Assembly (NCBI GenBank): GCA_964649415.1
Contig: CAZYSK010000112.1
Coordinates: 1-16,373 of the forward strand
Source: CAZYSK01 sp964649415
Lineage (GTDB): Bacteria > Chloroflexota > Anaerolineae > B4-G1
Reading direction: 5' to 3'
Length of the DNA: 16,373 nt
The translations under genes and the position numbers were made by a program. Within the stretch, counting starts at the first letter, position 1. Every line of letters starts with the position of its first letter. A model generated the notes under the pieces. It was not told where the DNA came from. It saw only the letters and a list, made by a program, of their open reading frames with translations, and did no database searches. This document shows, in pieces, positions 1 to 6,055 of the stretch.

Positions 1-182
1 GCGACCCCGGTCACCTGTTCGGGCCGGTACTCCCGGTGGCGAAACAGTTGGTCGATCAAAATGCCGTATTCGTCGGGCATCTTCTCGTGGATCGTGCGGA
101 TGCGCCAGCGTGGGCCGAGTTCCTCGCCAGTGTACAGCCCGAAGGTGATGTTGGTGTTGCCGATGTCAATGCAAAGCAGCAT
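1..182 (-). CDS. coaX: Type III pantothenate kinase, N-terminal part (runs off window start)
   Basis: The reverse strand from ATG at 182 encodes about 60 residues beginning MLLCIDIGNTNITFGLYTGEE. The DIGNTN motif is the phosphate-binding loop of the ASKHA fold in type III pantothenate kinase, and the following W-R-I-R and P-D-E-Y stretch also fits CoaX. The family phosphorylates pantothenate in the first step of coenzyme A synthesis, in the cytoplasm. A strong ribosome binding site (AAGGAGGGAGGG, about 185-197) precedes the ATG. The gene starts 34 bp after the ecfT stop, so it is probably co-transcribed with the ECF transporter, which supports pantothenate as the transported vitamin. The rest of the gene lies outside the window. 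The frame is too short for a minimum-length ORF listing but matches the family closely. Confidence 0.9.
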   Translation of the reverse strand, partial: MLLCIDIGNTNITFGLYTGEELGPRWRIRTIHEKMPDEYGILIDQLFRHREYRPEQVTGV

Positions 183-197
183 ATTCCCTCCCTCCTT

Positions 198-220
198 GGG
201 CGCGGTCACCGCGCCCCTAC
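198..220. repeat. GC-rich palindrome, copy 1, overlapping the ecfT stop codon
   Basis: GGGCGCGGT / C / ACCGCGCCC is a perfect inverted repeat with 9-bp arms (198-216), followed by CTAC (217-220). A second copy lies at 2798-2820 with the same flanks (CTT before, CTAC after, TGG two bases further on). On the minus strand the conserved edge reads GTAGGGGCGCGG, and its TAG is the stop codon of ecfT. The hairpin sits between ecfT and coaX, where it could act as an RNA stability or attenuation element. It is not followed by a T-run in the direction of transcription, so it is not a typical intrinsic terminator. It looks like a dispersed REP-like element. Confidence 0.8.
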
Positions 221-1038
221 GTTGGTGGTTGCCACGGGGGCCATGACACATGGTTCAGCGCCAGGATCGTCAGGCTGGTTGCAGCCAGACCCGCTGCAGC
301 CAGCAGATCCCGGTGGGTTAGATGCAGCTGGTGCAGACGGGTGCGCGGGTGGGCCGTCCGAAAACCCCGTGCCTCCATCGCCACGGCCAACTCCTCGGCG
401 CGGCGGAAGGCGGAGACGAAGATGGGGACGAACATCGGTACCCAAGCCCGCACGCGGTGCCACGGGTTCCCAGAGCAAAAATCGGTTCCCCGCGCTCGCT
501 GCGCCTTACTGATCTTGTCGATCTCGTCGAAGAGCGTCGGCACGAAGCGCAGCGCGATGGTCAGGACCAAGGCTATCTCCCGCACCGGCAGCCCTACCCG
601 CCCCAGCGGCCCCAACAGGGCCTCCAGGCCGTGGGCCAACTGGCCCGGCGATGTGGTGAAGGTGAGCAGCGCGGCGATGGTCACGAGCAGGCACAGCCGG
701 TACACCTGCGTGGCCCCCGCGACCAGCCCTTCCCAAGTCACCCCGACCCCACCCAGCGCAACGATGGTCCGGCCCGGCGTGGTGAAGAGATAGAAGAAGA
801 ACATGAAGAAACCCACCCAGAGGACGGTGTGCAGCGTGCGCAGCAGCGCAGACAGGGGCGCGGTCGAGAGGCGGGTGAGTGCCGCCACGGTCAGCAGTAG
901 GGCCAGCGTGCTCCATAGGCGTGGGGCGGCGAACGGCAGGGCCATCAGCAACAGCGCGCCTCCCATCTTCACCCGTGGGTCCAGGCGGTGCAGCGCCGAG
1001 TCGGCGGCGACGTACATGCCGGGCAGCAGCAGATTCAC
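217..1038 (-). CDS. ecfT: ECF transporter transmembrane component EcfT
   Basis: A 273-residue integral membrane protein that couples the two ATPases to the vitamin-binding S component. GTG at 1038 is chosen as start because it overlaps the ecfA2 stop as GTGA, has a GGGAGG ribosome binding site, and gives MNLLLPGMYVAADSALHRLD, the typical amphipathic N-terminus with the conserved H-R-L-D-P-R segment. Several hydrophobic helices follow. Two Ala-Arg-Gly coupling motifs (KAQRARGTDF near residues 178-187, AMEARGFR near 220-227) are the known EcfT signatures that contact the grooves of EcfA1 and EcfA2. A last membrane helix precedes the C-terminus WPPWQPPT. The stop codon lies inside a dispersed palindrome (198-220), so the native C-terminus may have been altered by that element. 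Confidence 0.92.
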   Translation of the reverse strand: MNLLLPGMYVAADSALHRLDPRVKMGGALLLMALPFAAPRLWSTLALLLTVAALTRLSTAPLSALLRTLHTVLWVGFFMFFFYLFTTPGRTIVALGGVGVTWEGLVAGATQVYRLCLLVTIAALLTFTTSPGQLAHGLEALLGPLGRVGLPVREIALVLTIALRFVPTLFDEIDKISKAQRARGTDFCSGNPWHRVRAWVPMFVPIFVSAFRRAEELAVAMEARGFRTAHPRTRLHQLHLTHRDLLAAAGLAATSLTILALNHVSWPPWQPPT

Positions 1039-1955
1039 GTCTCGCCTCCCTTTGAAGCAATCTGCCCAGGCCCTCGAGCCCGGAGGACCTCGGCGACGGC
1101 CTCCTCCGGGAGCAGCCGGTCCGTGCGCACGGGCCATCCGGCCTTCTGCAGCGCCTGCAGCAACGCCACCGGCTGCGGCACATCTAGCCCGGCGTGGTGG
1201 AGCAGCTCACCGTCGCTCAGTATTCGGCGAACCGGCCCATCGGCGACGAGCCGACCCTCCACGATCACGACCGCCCGATCCACGACCCGGGCCAGCTCAT
1301 CCAGATCGTGGGACACGAGGATCAAGGTCAGGCCGGTCTCCCCCTGCCAGGCTCGCATCCGAGCGAGCAACTCCCGGCGGCCCCGGGGATCCAGGCTGGC
1401 GGTCGGCTCGTCCAGGATCAAGACCTCTGGGCGCATGGCCAGGATTCCTGCCAACGCCACCCGCCGCATCTCGCCGCCGCTCAGCGTGAACGGTACCCGC
1501 TGCTCCATCTGCGACCGGCTGGAACAGTCTCGACCGGGACAGTCGGCTTCAGCCTTATCCAACCCGACCAGGCCCATCGCCCAGTGAACCCGCGTGAGTA
1601 CCTTAGCCTCCGCCAGGCCCAGGTTGCGCGGCCCAAAAGCCACCTCGTCGAACACCGTCTGCGCGAAGATCTGGTCCTCCGGGTACTGCAAGGCCAGGCC
1701 TACCCGCAGCCGATGGGCGCGAGCGGCTGCCCCGCGCCCGTGAGCCACCACGTCGTCCAGCCATACCCGGCCGGCTGTCGGCTCCAACAGCCCCGCCAAA
1801 TGCTGAACCAACGTAGACTTGCCGGAACCGGTTGGCCCCAGGATGCCGACTCGCTCACCGGGGTGAATCTCCACGTTCACGCCCCGCAGAGCCATGCGCT
1901 CCAGGGGCGTGCCTGGGGCGTAGATATGGACCAGGTCCTCGACGTGGATCAGCAC
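1035..1955 (-). CDS. ecfA2: ECF transporter ATPase EcfA2
   Basis: This 306-residue ABC ATPase energises vitamin import together with EcfA1. Visible motifs are Walker A GPTGSGKST (40-48), a Q-loop segment ALQYPEDQIFAQTVFDEVAFGP (88-109) of EcfA2 type, signature LSGGE (158-162), Walker B VLILDE (178-183) and the switch histidine in VSHDLDE (H216). It starts with GTG at 1955, overlapping the end of ecfA1 by 7 nt and preceded by GGAGG, which indicates translational coupling. Its stop overlaps the ecfT start by 4 nt. An unusual insertion of about a dozen residues with two cysteines (ADCPGRDCSSRSQMEQ, about 137-152) lies just before the signature motif, where relatives usually run directly into it. 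Confidence 0.93.
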   Translation of the reverse strand: MLIHVEDLVHIYAPGTPLERMALRGVNVEIHPGERVGILGPTGSGKSTLVQHLAGLLEPTAGRVWLDDVVAHGRGAAARAHRLRVGLALQYPEDQIFAQTVFDEVAFGPRNLGLAEAKVLTRVHWAMGLVGLDKAEADCPGRDCSSRSQMEQRVPFTLSGGEMRRVALAGILAMRPEVLILDEPTASLDPRGRRELLARMRAWQGETGLTLILVSHDLDELARVVDRAVVIVEGRLVADGPVRRILSDGELLHHAGLDVPQPVALLQALQKAGWPVRTDRLLPEEAVAEVLRARGPGQIASKGGET

Positions 1956-2839
1956 AGCGCCTCCGCCAATCCCGCCACCGTCAGCAGGCTAGTGGGCAGC
2001 GGTATGCCCTGTTGCCGCAGGCGATGGACCATGTCGACGGCGGGCGGGAGGTCCAACCCCAGCGCCCGCAGGGCCTCACCCTGCCCGCCGCTGGCCAGGA
2101 CGTCCGACGGCGGCCCATCCATGACGATGCGGCCGGCGTGCAGTACCACCACCCGTCCCGCCGAGGCAGCTTCGTCCATGGCCTGGGTGATCAACACGAC
2201 GGTGATGCCCTCCTCAGCGTTGAGCCGCCGGATGGTCTGCATCACCTGCCGGCGGCTCGGCGGATCGAGCATGGACGTTGGCTCGTCGAAGACAATGCAC
2301 GCCGGACGGCTAGCGAGGACACCGGCGATGGCCAGCAGTTGCTTCTGGCCGCCGGACAGCAGGTGCGGCGCGTGGGTGCGGTAGCTCGTCAGACCGACGA
2401 TGGCCAGCGCCTCGTCCACCCGCCTGCGGATCTCGTCCGGGGGAAGGGCCTGGTTCTCCGGTCCGAAGGCTACGTCCTCCTCGACGGTGCTGGCGACGAT
2501 CTGATTGTCGGGGTTCTGGAACAGCATCCCCACGTGCTGACGCACCGCCCACAGGTGGCGTGGGTCCGAGGTCAGCAGCCCATCGACCCAGACCTGCCCC
2601 GCCGTGGGGAGCAGCAGCCCGTTGAGGTGCCGGGCCAGCGTGGACTTGCCCGACCCATTGGCGCCGACGAGCGCCACAAACGCACCGCGCTCAATCGCCA
2701 GATCCACACCGCGCAGGGCCGCGACCTGTTCGCCGCCCTCCAGGGGATAGGCGTGGTGCAGGCCGCGGACTTCAATGAAAGGGGTTGTGGCGTGCTTGGG
2801 CGCGGGGACCGCGCCCCTACACTGGCCATTGGCTGGCAC
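1949..2839 (-). CDS. ecfA1: ECF transporter ATPase EcfA1
   Basis: This 296-residue ABC ATPase is the partner of EcfA2. Motifs are Walker A GANGSGKST (59-67), Q-loop MLFQNPDNQIVAS (105-117) of EcfA1 type, signature LSGGQ (161-165), Walker B IVFDE (182-186) and D-loop SMLD. The switch position reads ITQAMDEA, so glutamine (Q219) replaces the usual histidine. The recognisable ATPase domain begins at F21 (FIEVRGLHHAYP). No ATG or GTG in frame lies between that point and GTG at 2839, so the start is placed there, 16 bp after the S-component stop. Residues 7-14 (CRGAVPAP) are encoded by a copy of a dispersed palindrome. The ribosome binding site is weak (GGGGG about 13 nt upstream), so translation may depend on coupling to the upstream gene. 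Confidence 0.9.
   Translation of the reverse strand: MPANGQCRGAVPAPKHATTPFIEVRGLHHAYPLEGGEQVAALRGVDLAIERGAFVALVGANGSGKSTLARHLNGLLLPTAGQVWVDGLLTSDPRHLWAVRQHVGMLFQNPDNQIVASTVEEDVAFGPENQALPPDEIRRRVDEALAIVGLTSYRTHAPHLLSGGQKQLLAIAGVLASRPACIVFDEPTSMLDPPSRRQVMQTIRRLNAEEGITVVLITQAMDEAASAGRVVVLHAGRIVMDGPPSDVLASGGQGEALRALGLDLPPAVDMVHRLRQQGIPLPTSLLTVAGLAEALC
2798..2820. repeat. GC-rich palindrome, copy 2, inside the 5' end of ecfA1
   Basis: GGGCGCGG / GGA / CCGCGCCC (2798-2816) followed by CTAC matches copy 1 at 198-220 apart from the two central bases. The shared unit is CTTGGGCGCGG, two variable bases, then ACCGCGCCCCTAC. In this position the element is read in frame as ecfA1 codons 7-14. It sits at the junction of the S-component gene and ecfA1, consistent with insertion at an operon junction and later use as coding sequence. 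Confidence 0.8.
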
Positions 2840-2855
2840 GGCGTCGCTGGCCCCC

Positions 2856-3485
2856 TCAGTCCCGCGCTGCAGCCACGCGGCCGTGGCCCACCGCCCGCAG
2901 CGCGGCGACGGTTGGGATGGTGACGACCAGCGCCAGCGCGATCTCGATGGGCACGTTCATCGAGAAGACCGGCACCAGCAGCGAGGCCGGCATCGCGCCC
3001 AGCCAGATCAGCAGTCCCAGCACGCCGATGGTATTGGCCAGCGTGCCGACCAGTCCGGCGACCCCCGCCGCCAGTGCCGGCCAGCGCCGCAGCGGACGGT
3101 AGGCGTAGTAGGCCAGGACGCCAATGAGGATGCGAGGCAGGAAGGCGGCCAGCAGCGCCACCAATAGGTTGCCGTTGGCAAAGTTGATGAAGGTCGCGCC
3201 ATACAGATACCAGGACGAGATGGCGAGCACCAGGCCCACCATGCCGCCTACGACGGGGCCAGAGAGGATGCCGGCCACGATAGACGGCAAGTGCAGGCTG
3301 GTGGCCGCTTCAGAGGGATTGGGAACGGGGATCAGCCCCAGCGGGGTGAACGCCAGCACAATCGCCAGCGCCCCGAATACGCCGGCCACGGCCAGATCGT
3401 GGGTGCTGAGCCGCGGGCGGTTGCCGACGGGCAAGTGGTCGGCGACCACCGGCGCGTCAGGGTGAGAACTCTGTGTCTGCTCCAT
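2856..3485 (-). CDS. ECF transporter S component, PanT-like (probable pantothenate)
   Basis: This is a 209-residue membrane protein with about six hydrophobic helices. ATG at 3485 is chosen because GGAGGAGG stands 5 nt upstream and the family-like sequence starts after it; the frame stays open further upstream but that part is leader RNA. The pattern AFTPLGLIPVPNPSEAATSLHLPSI, then GPVVGG, FPRILIGVLAYYAY-like LPRILIGVLAYYAY, and GTLANTIGVLGLL is typical of the ECF S-component family that includes PanT. S components bind the vitamin and dock on the EcfA1-EcfA2-EcfT module, which is encoded directly downstream. Pantothenate specificity is inferred from sequence resemblance plus the coaX gene at the end of the operon. 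Another vitamin cannot be excluded. Confidence 0.85.
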   Translation of the reverse strand: MEQTQSSHPDAPVVADHLPVGNRPRLSTHDLAVAGVFGALAIVLAFTPLGLIPVPNPSEAATSLHLPSIVAGILSGPVVGGMVGLVLAISSWYLYGATFINFANGNLLVALLAAFLPRILIGVLAYYAYRPLRRWPALAAGVAGLVGTLANTIGVLGLLIWLGAMPASLLVPVFSMNVPIEIALALVVTIPTVAALRAVGHGRVAAARD

Positions 3486-3611
3486 GTTAGCCTCCTCCTG
3501 TAGTGAATGCCTGACGGGGAGATACGGGCTTTGGCAAGTCGTATCCTCAACCTCGACAAGTCGGATATGGAGGCGCAGGTCAGCAGGGACCAGGGTCCAG
3601 ATATGCCCGCT

Positions 3612-3640
3612 CAAACGAAAGACGGGGCACAGGCCCCGTC
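3612..3640 (-). terminator. Intrinsic terminator within the ECF operon leader
   Basis: On the minus strand GACGGGGC (3640-3633), loop CTGT, GCCCCGTC (3628-3621) form a perfect 8-bp GC-rich stem, followed at once by TTTCGTTT. It lies about 170 nt downstream of a predicted transcription start and about 130 nt upstream of the S-component start codon. That is the expected position for premature termination controlled by an upstream RNA domain. It could also end read-through from the upstream sugar cluster or define the 3' end of a small RNA. Confidence 0.75.
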
Positions 3641-3643
3641 GGC

Positions 3644-3777
3644 AAAGAACCACCTCACTTCTGCCGTCTCGGTCGCCGGACGACCTGCGCCTGAGCGATC
3701 CCAGCGGCACCAAAAAGCGGTGCGTACGGATGTGGACATCCGCCGGATGCGTACATCCTGATCAGTTTAGGTTCTTC
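3644..3777 (-). ncRNA. Structured leader RNA, candidate riboswitch aptamer for the ECF/coaX operon
   Basis: In transcript order, GAAGAACC (3777-3770) can pair with GGTTCTTT (3651-3644), closing a domain of about 134 nt. Inside are four local hairpins: GGATG-TACG-CATCC (3758-3745), GGATG-TCCA-CATCC (3741-3728), GCACC-loop-GGTGC (3723-3707) and GGTCG-CCGGA-type stem (3685-3671). The closing helix ends 3 nt before an intrinsic terminator. A multi-branched domain joined to a terminator in the 5' leader of a vitamin-transport operon is the standard riboswitch layout. I could not match it to a known class by eye. The gene context suggests pantothenate, a pantothenate derivative or CoA as ligand, which is inference only. 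Without the downstream mRNA it could instead be a stand-alone small RNA of about 190 nt. Confidence 0.55.
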
Positions 3778-3815
3778 AAGCAGGGCTCACGGCCTTATCG
3801 GTCCATGGCGAGCAC

Positions 3816-3844
3816 ATTATAGCGGGGAAGGGGATTGATGTCAA
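3816..3844 (-). promoter_or_regulatory. Consensus sigma-70-type promoter of the ECF/coaX operon
   Basis: The minus strand carries TTGACA at 3844-3839 and TATAAT at 3821-3816, separated by exactly 17 bp. Both hexamers match the consensus perfectly. Transcription should start near 3809, giving a leader of about 320 nt before the S-component ATG at 3485. The promoter lies only 31 bp after the stop of the upstream isomerase gene, separating the vitamin operon from the sugar cluster. Confidence 0.85.
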
Positions 3845-3874
3845 GAACCGCTCACGCCCGGGCTGCTCGTGGCC

Positions 3875-4768
3875 CTATGCCTGTCCCTCTTGAATGTCGG
3901 CGATGATGCGCTCTGTGCGGCGACCGTACTCGACGTAGTTGGCGAATCGCTGCTCTTCCGGCGAGGTGACGGACTCGTCGTGATGCACAACGGATAGGTG
4001 CGGCTCAATCGAGATGCCACCGTCGTACCCACTGCTGAGCAGATCCTTCACGATCCGAACCACGTCGCCATCCCCCTCGCCGGGGAAGGTGTATTGGACC
4101 TGGGGGAAGAGCGCGCCTGATTCCGCAACATACCGGCCGTCCTTGATGTGCACGTAGGCGATGTGTTCCTTGACGTGGGTATAGAACTCCCAGCTAGATT
4201 GCTTGGGATAGGGCTCCGGCTTGGAGTGATCGTCGGTGAAGACTGGGTTGCCGGTGTCGAACACCAGCTTCAGCCCTGGCACATTCTCGCACAACCGCAG
4301 CGTGTGCTGCCCGCTCATTCCGCCGTAGTTCATGCAGTTCTCGTGCACGGGTGTCAGCCCGGCGTCGGTGAACATCTGGTGCAGAATCCGCAGCCGTCGG
4401 AAGCGTTCCTCTGCCATCTGATCCTCCGGCCCGCGGTCCGGGAGCACGGCATAGCTCATGATGCGGATCAGCTTGGTTCCAAGCCGCTGCATGCGCGGGA
4501 TGGCCCGCTCGACCTCCTCCAGCGTGATGTCGAAGGGATCGGTGATGCTCTTGCCCCAGTTGGCAATGGCCGAGCCGAAGCAGTTGACCTGCATGCCCGC
4601 ATCCTGCAGCTTGCCCGCGACCTCATCGAATGCCTCTTCCGACACATCGTGGATGTTGATCCCATTGACACTTCGAGCTTCGATGTACTTCCACCCTAAC
4701 TCCTGCGTAGCGCGTATCTGTCCCTCTATGTCCGGTGCCGCCTCATCGGCGAATCCTGTTAGATACAT
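3875..4768 (-). CDS. Sugar phosphate isomerase/epimerase family protein (TIM barrel)
   Basis: A 297-residue protein of the xylose isomerase-like TIM-barrel family (AP endonuclease 2 superfamily). Members isomerise or epimerise sugars, keto-sugars and inositols, and some cleave 3-keto-glycosides. Likely metal ligands are E143 (VHEN), D171 (FDTGN), H207 (VHIKDG) and E255 (SIEPH), in the usual order and spacing. ATG at 4768 has a good ribosome binding site (AAGGAGACC). The gene lies 26 bp after the Gfo/Idh/MocA gene at 4795-5955, so the two are probably co-translated and act on linked steps. It is the last gene of the sugar cluster before the ECF promoter. The exact substrate is unknown. Confidence 0.85.
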   Translation of the reverse strand: MYLTGFADEAAPDIEGQIRATQELGWKYIEARSVNGINIHDVSEEAFDEVAGKLQDAGMQVNCFGSAIANWGKSITDPFDITLEEVERAIPRMQRLGTKLIRIMSYAVLPDRGPEDQMAEERFRRLRILHQMFTDAGLTPVHENCMNYGGMSGQHTLRLCENVPGLKLVFDTGNPVFTDDHSKPEPYPKQSSWEFYTHVKEHIAYVHIKDGRYVAESGALFPQVQYTFPGEGDGDVVRIVKDLLSSGYDGGISIEPHLSVVHHDESVTSPEEQRFANYVEYGRRTERIIADIQEGQA

Positions 4769-4794
4769 CTCTTGGTCTCCTTCTGTGATTCGGA

Positions 4795-5955
4795 CTATGG
4801 ATTGGAGAACGACTTCTCCAGGTCGACATCTGTCTCTATCACTTCGTCCTTTTGGAAGGTCGAGGTCTTGATCAGTTTCCTTAGCTCCTGCTCGAACGCC
4901 GCACCGTCGAGAGGCAGCTCGACAGGCTGGCCGAGAAGCGAGGAATACAGCATCGCGTTGGCCAGTTCGACGGAGTGGATGCCCTCCTCAGCAGGGGCGA
5001 TCAACTCCGTGCCCTGTAGGATGGCGTCGGCGAAGTTCTCCAGGATCTCCATGTGCTGACCGCCGTGGCCCTCGATCTCAAACTCCACGACCTCCACGTC
5101 GGGTTTGGCAAAGGAGGCCGTAGACGTCTTCAGGAACTCGGTCGCCGGGGTGTCGTTGCGCGTGAACGTGAGCCGTCCATCTTCCAGAACCAGCTTGCCT
5201 TTGTCGCCCGCGATCTCGAACCGGTTCGTGCCCGGCGCTTCGCCCGTCGACGTCACGAAGATGGCCGTGCAGCCGTCTGGATACTCCATATAGGCGGTGA
5301 CCTCGTCCTCCACCTCGATGGTGTGCCGCTTGCCGAAGCTGCAGAAGCCGTGCACCTTGGCCGGCATGCCACAGATCCACTGCAGCAAATCGAGATTGTG
5401 CGGGCACTGGTTCAGGAGCGCGCCGCCCCCCTCGCCAGCCCAGGTGGCCCGCCATCCTCCAGAGGCGTAGTAGGCCTCGGTGCGGAACCAATCCGTCATA
5501 AGCCAACTGATTCTCAGGAACTCGCCCAGTTCGCCCCCATCGACGAGTGCCTTGATCTTCCGGTAATGAGGGTCTGGCCGCTGATTGAACATCGCGGCGA
5601 AGACCAGGTCCCTGTCCTTATGGGCCGCGATCAGGCGCTCACAGTCTGCTTTATGCACCGAGATAGGCTTCTCCACCAGCACGTGGTGCCCCGACTCCAG
5701 CGCAGCGATGCCGATGGTCGTGTGGGCATAGTGTGGCGTGGCGATCAGCACTGCGTCACAGACGTGATCCTGCAGCAGGCTGTCGGAATCGGTGTACGCC
5801 GGGCAGCCGTACCGTGCACTGGCGGCCTGCGCTCTCTCTGGCAACATGTCGCACACCGCGGTCAGCTCGATCTTATCCGACGTCTCGATGTTTCCAAGGT
5901 GCAGATGGCCTATGTTACCTATCCCTATCAGCCCCAACTTGACCGTTTTGCTCAT
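4795..5955 (-). CDS. Gfo/Idh/MocA family NAD(P)-dependent oxidoreductase
   Basis: A 386-residue cytoplasmic dehydrogenase. The N-terminal Rossmann domain shows GIGNIG (11-16), the VCD strand end, ATPHYAH and the EKP motif (95-97) containing the conserved lysine. The C-terminal domain contains GGGALLNQCPHNLD (176-189), where H186 is the expected catalytic histidine. Family members oxidise a sugar or inositol hydroxyl with NAD(P), often at C3 of a glycoside. The full length is normal and ATG at 5955 begins MSKTVKLGLIGIG. It lies between two isomerase/epimerase genes, consistent with an oxidation followed by epimerisation or elimination. The substrate cannot be assigned from the sequence. Confidence 0.88.
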   Translation of the reverse strand: MSKTVKLGLIGIGNIGHLHLGNIETSDKIELTAVCDMLPERAQAASARYGCPAYTDSDSLLQDHVCDAVLIATPHYAHTTIGIAALESGHHVLVEKPISVHKADCERLIAAHKDRDLVFAAMFNQRPDPHYRKIKALVDGGELGEFLRISWLMTDWFRTEAYYASGGWRATWAGEGGGALLNQCPHNLDLLQWICGMPAKVHGFCSFGKRHTIEVEDEVTAYMEYPDGCTAIFVTSTGEAPGTNRFEIAGDKGKLVLEDGRLTFTRNDTPATEFLKTSTASFAKPDVEVVEFEIEGHGGQHMEILENFADAILQGTELIAPAEEGIHSVELANAMLYSSLLGQPVELPLDGAAFEQELRKLIKTSTFQKDEVIETDVDLEKSFSNP

Positions 5956-5968
5956 GATGCCTCCATCT

Positions 5969-6055
5969 TCAACTCAACCCCATCGCCTGCAAGTTGCGGC
6001 CGCAACTACTTGGGGCTGCAATTGCATCCTGTGCCACAAAGACACACTCGTCACG
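5969..6055 (-). pseudogene. Relic 3' end of a second isomerase/epimerase gene
   Basis: Directly after the stop of the isomerase gene at 6056, the same frame stays open for 28 codons and ends in RNLQAMGLS plus TGA, identical to the last nine residues and stop of that isomerase. Twenty-two bases are identical (5978-5999 versus 6065-6086, offset 87). The following Leu-Ser codons differ only by synonymous changes (CTA AGC versus TTG AGT). Further upstream the relic reads DECVFVAQD, which aligns with VEWYLVEQD around the metal-ligand glutamate of the intact protein. This is best explained as the diverged tail of a tandem or recombined paralogue. It has no start codon of its own and is probably not translated. 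Confidence 0.65.

Noticed and set aside
36..1587. Several plus-strand open frames opposite coaX, ecfT and ecfA2
   Set aside because: They are antisense shadows caused by high GC; their products are Arg/Pro/Gly-rich without recognisable domains, while the minus strand encodes clear families.
3701..3712. T-box-like string TGGTGCCGC in the leader
   Set aside because: It differs from the conserved TGGNACCGC, is not part of the terminator stem, and the downstream genes are not amino-acid related.
3740..3770. Partial resemblance of the leader (CTGATCAGGAT) to the 3' half of a TPP riboswitch
   Set aside because: The CUGAGA element, the GGGGUGC-type 5' half and the closing GCGUAGGGA segment are absent, and the local hairpin has a different shape.
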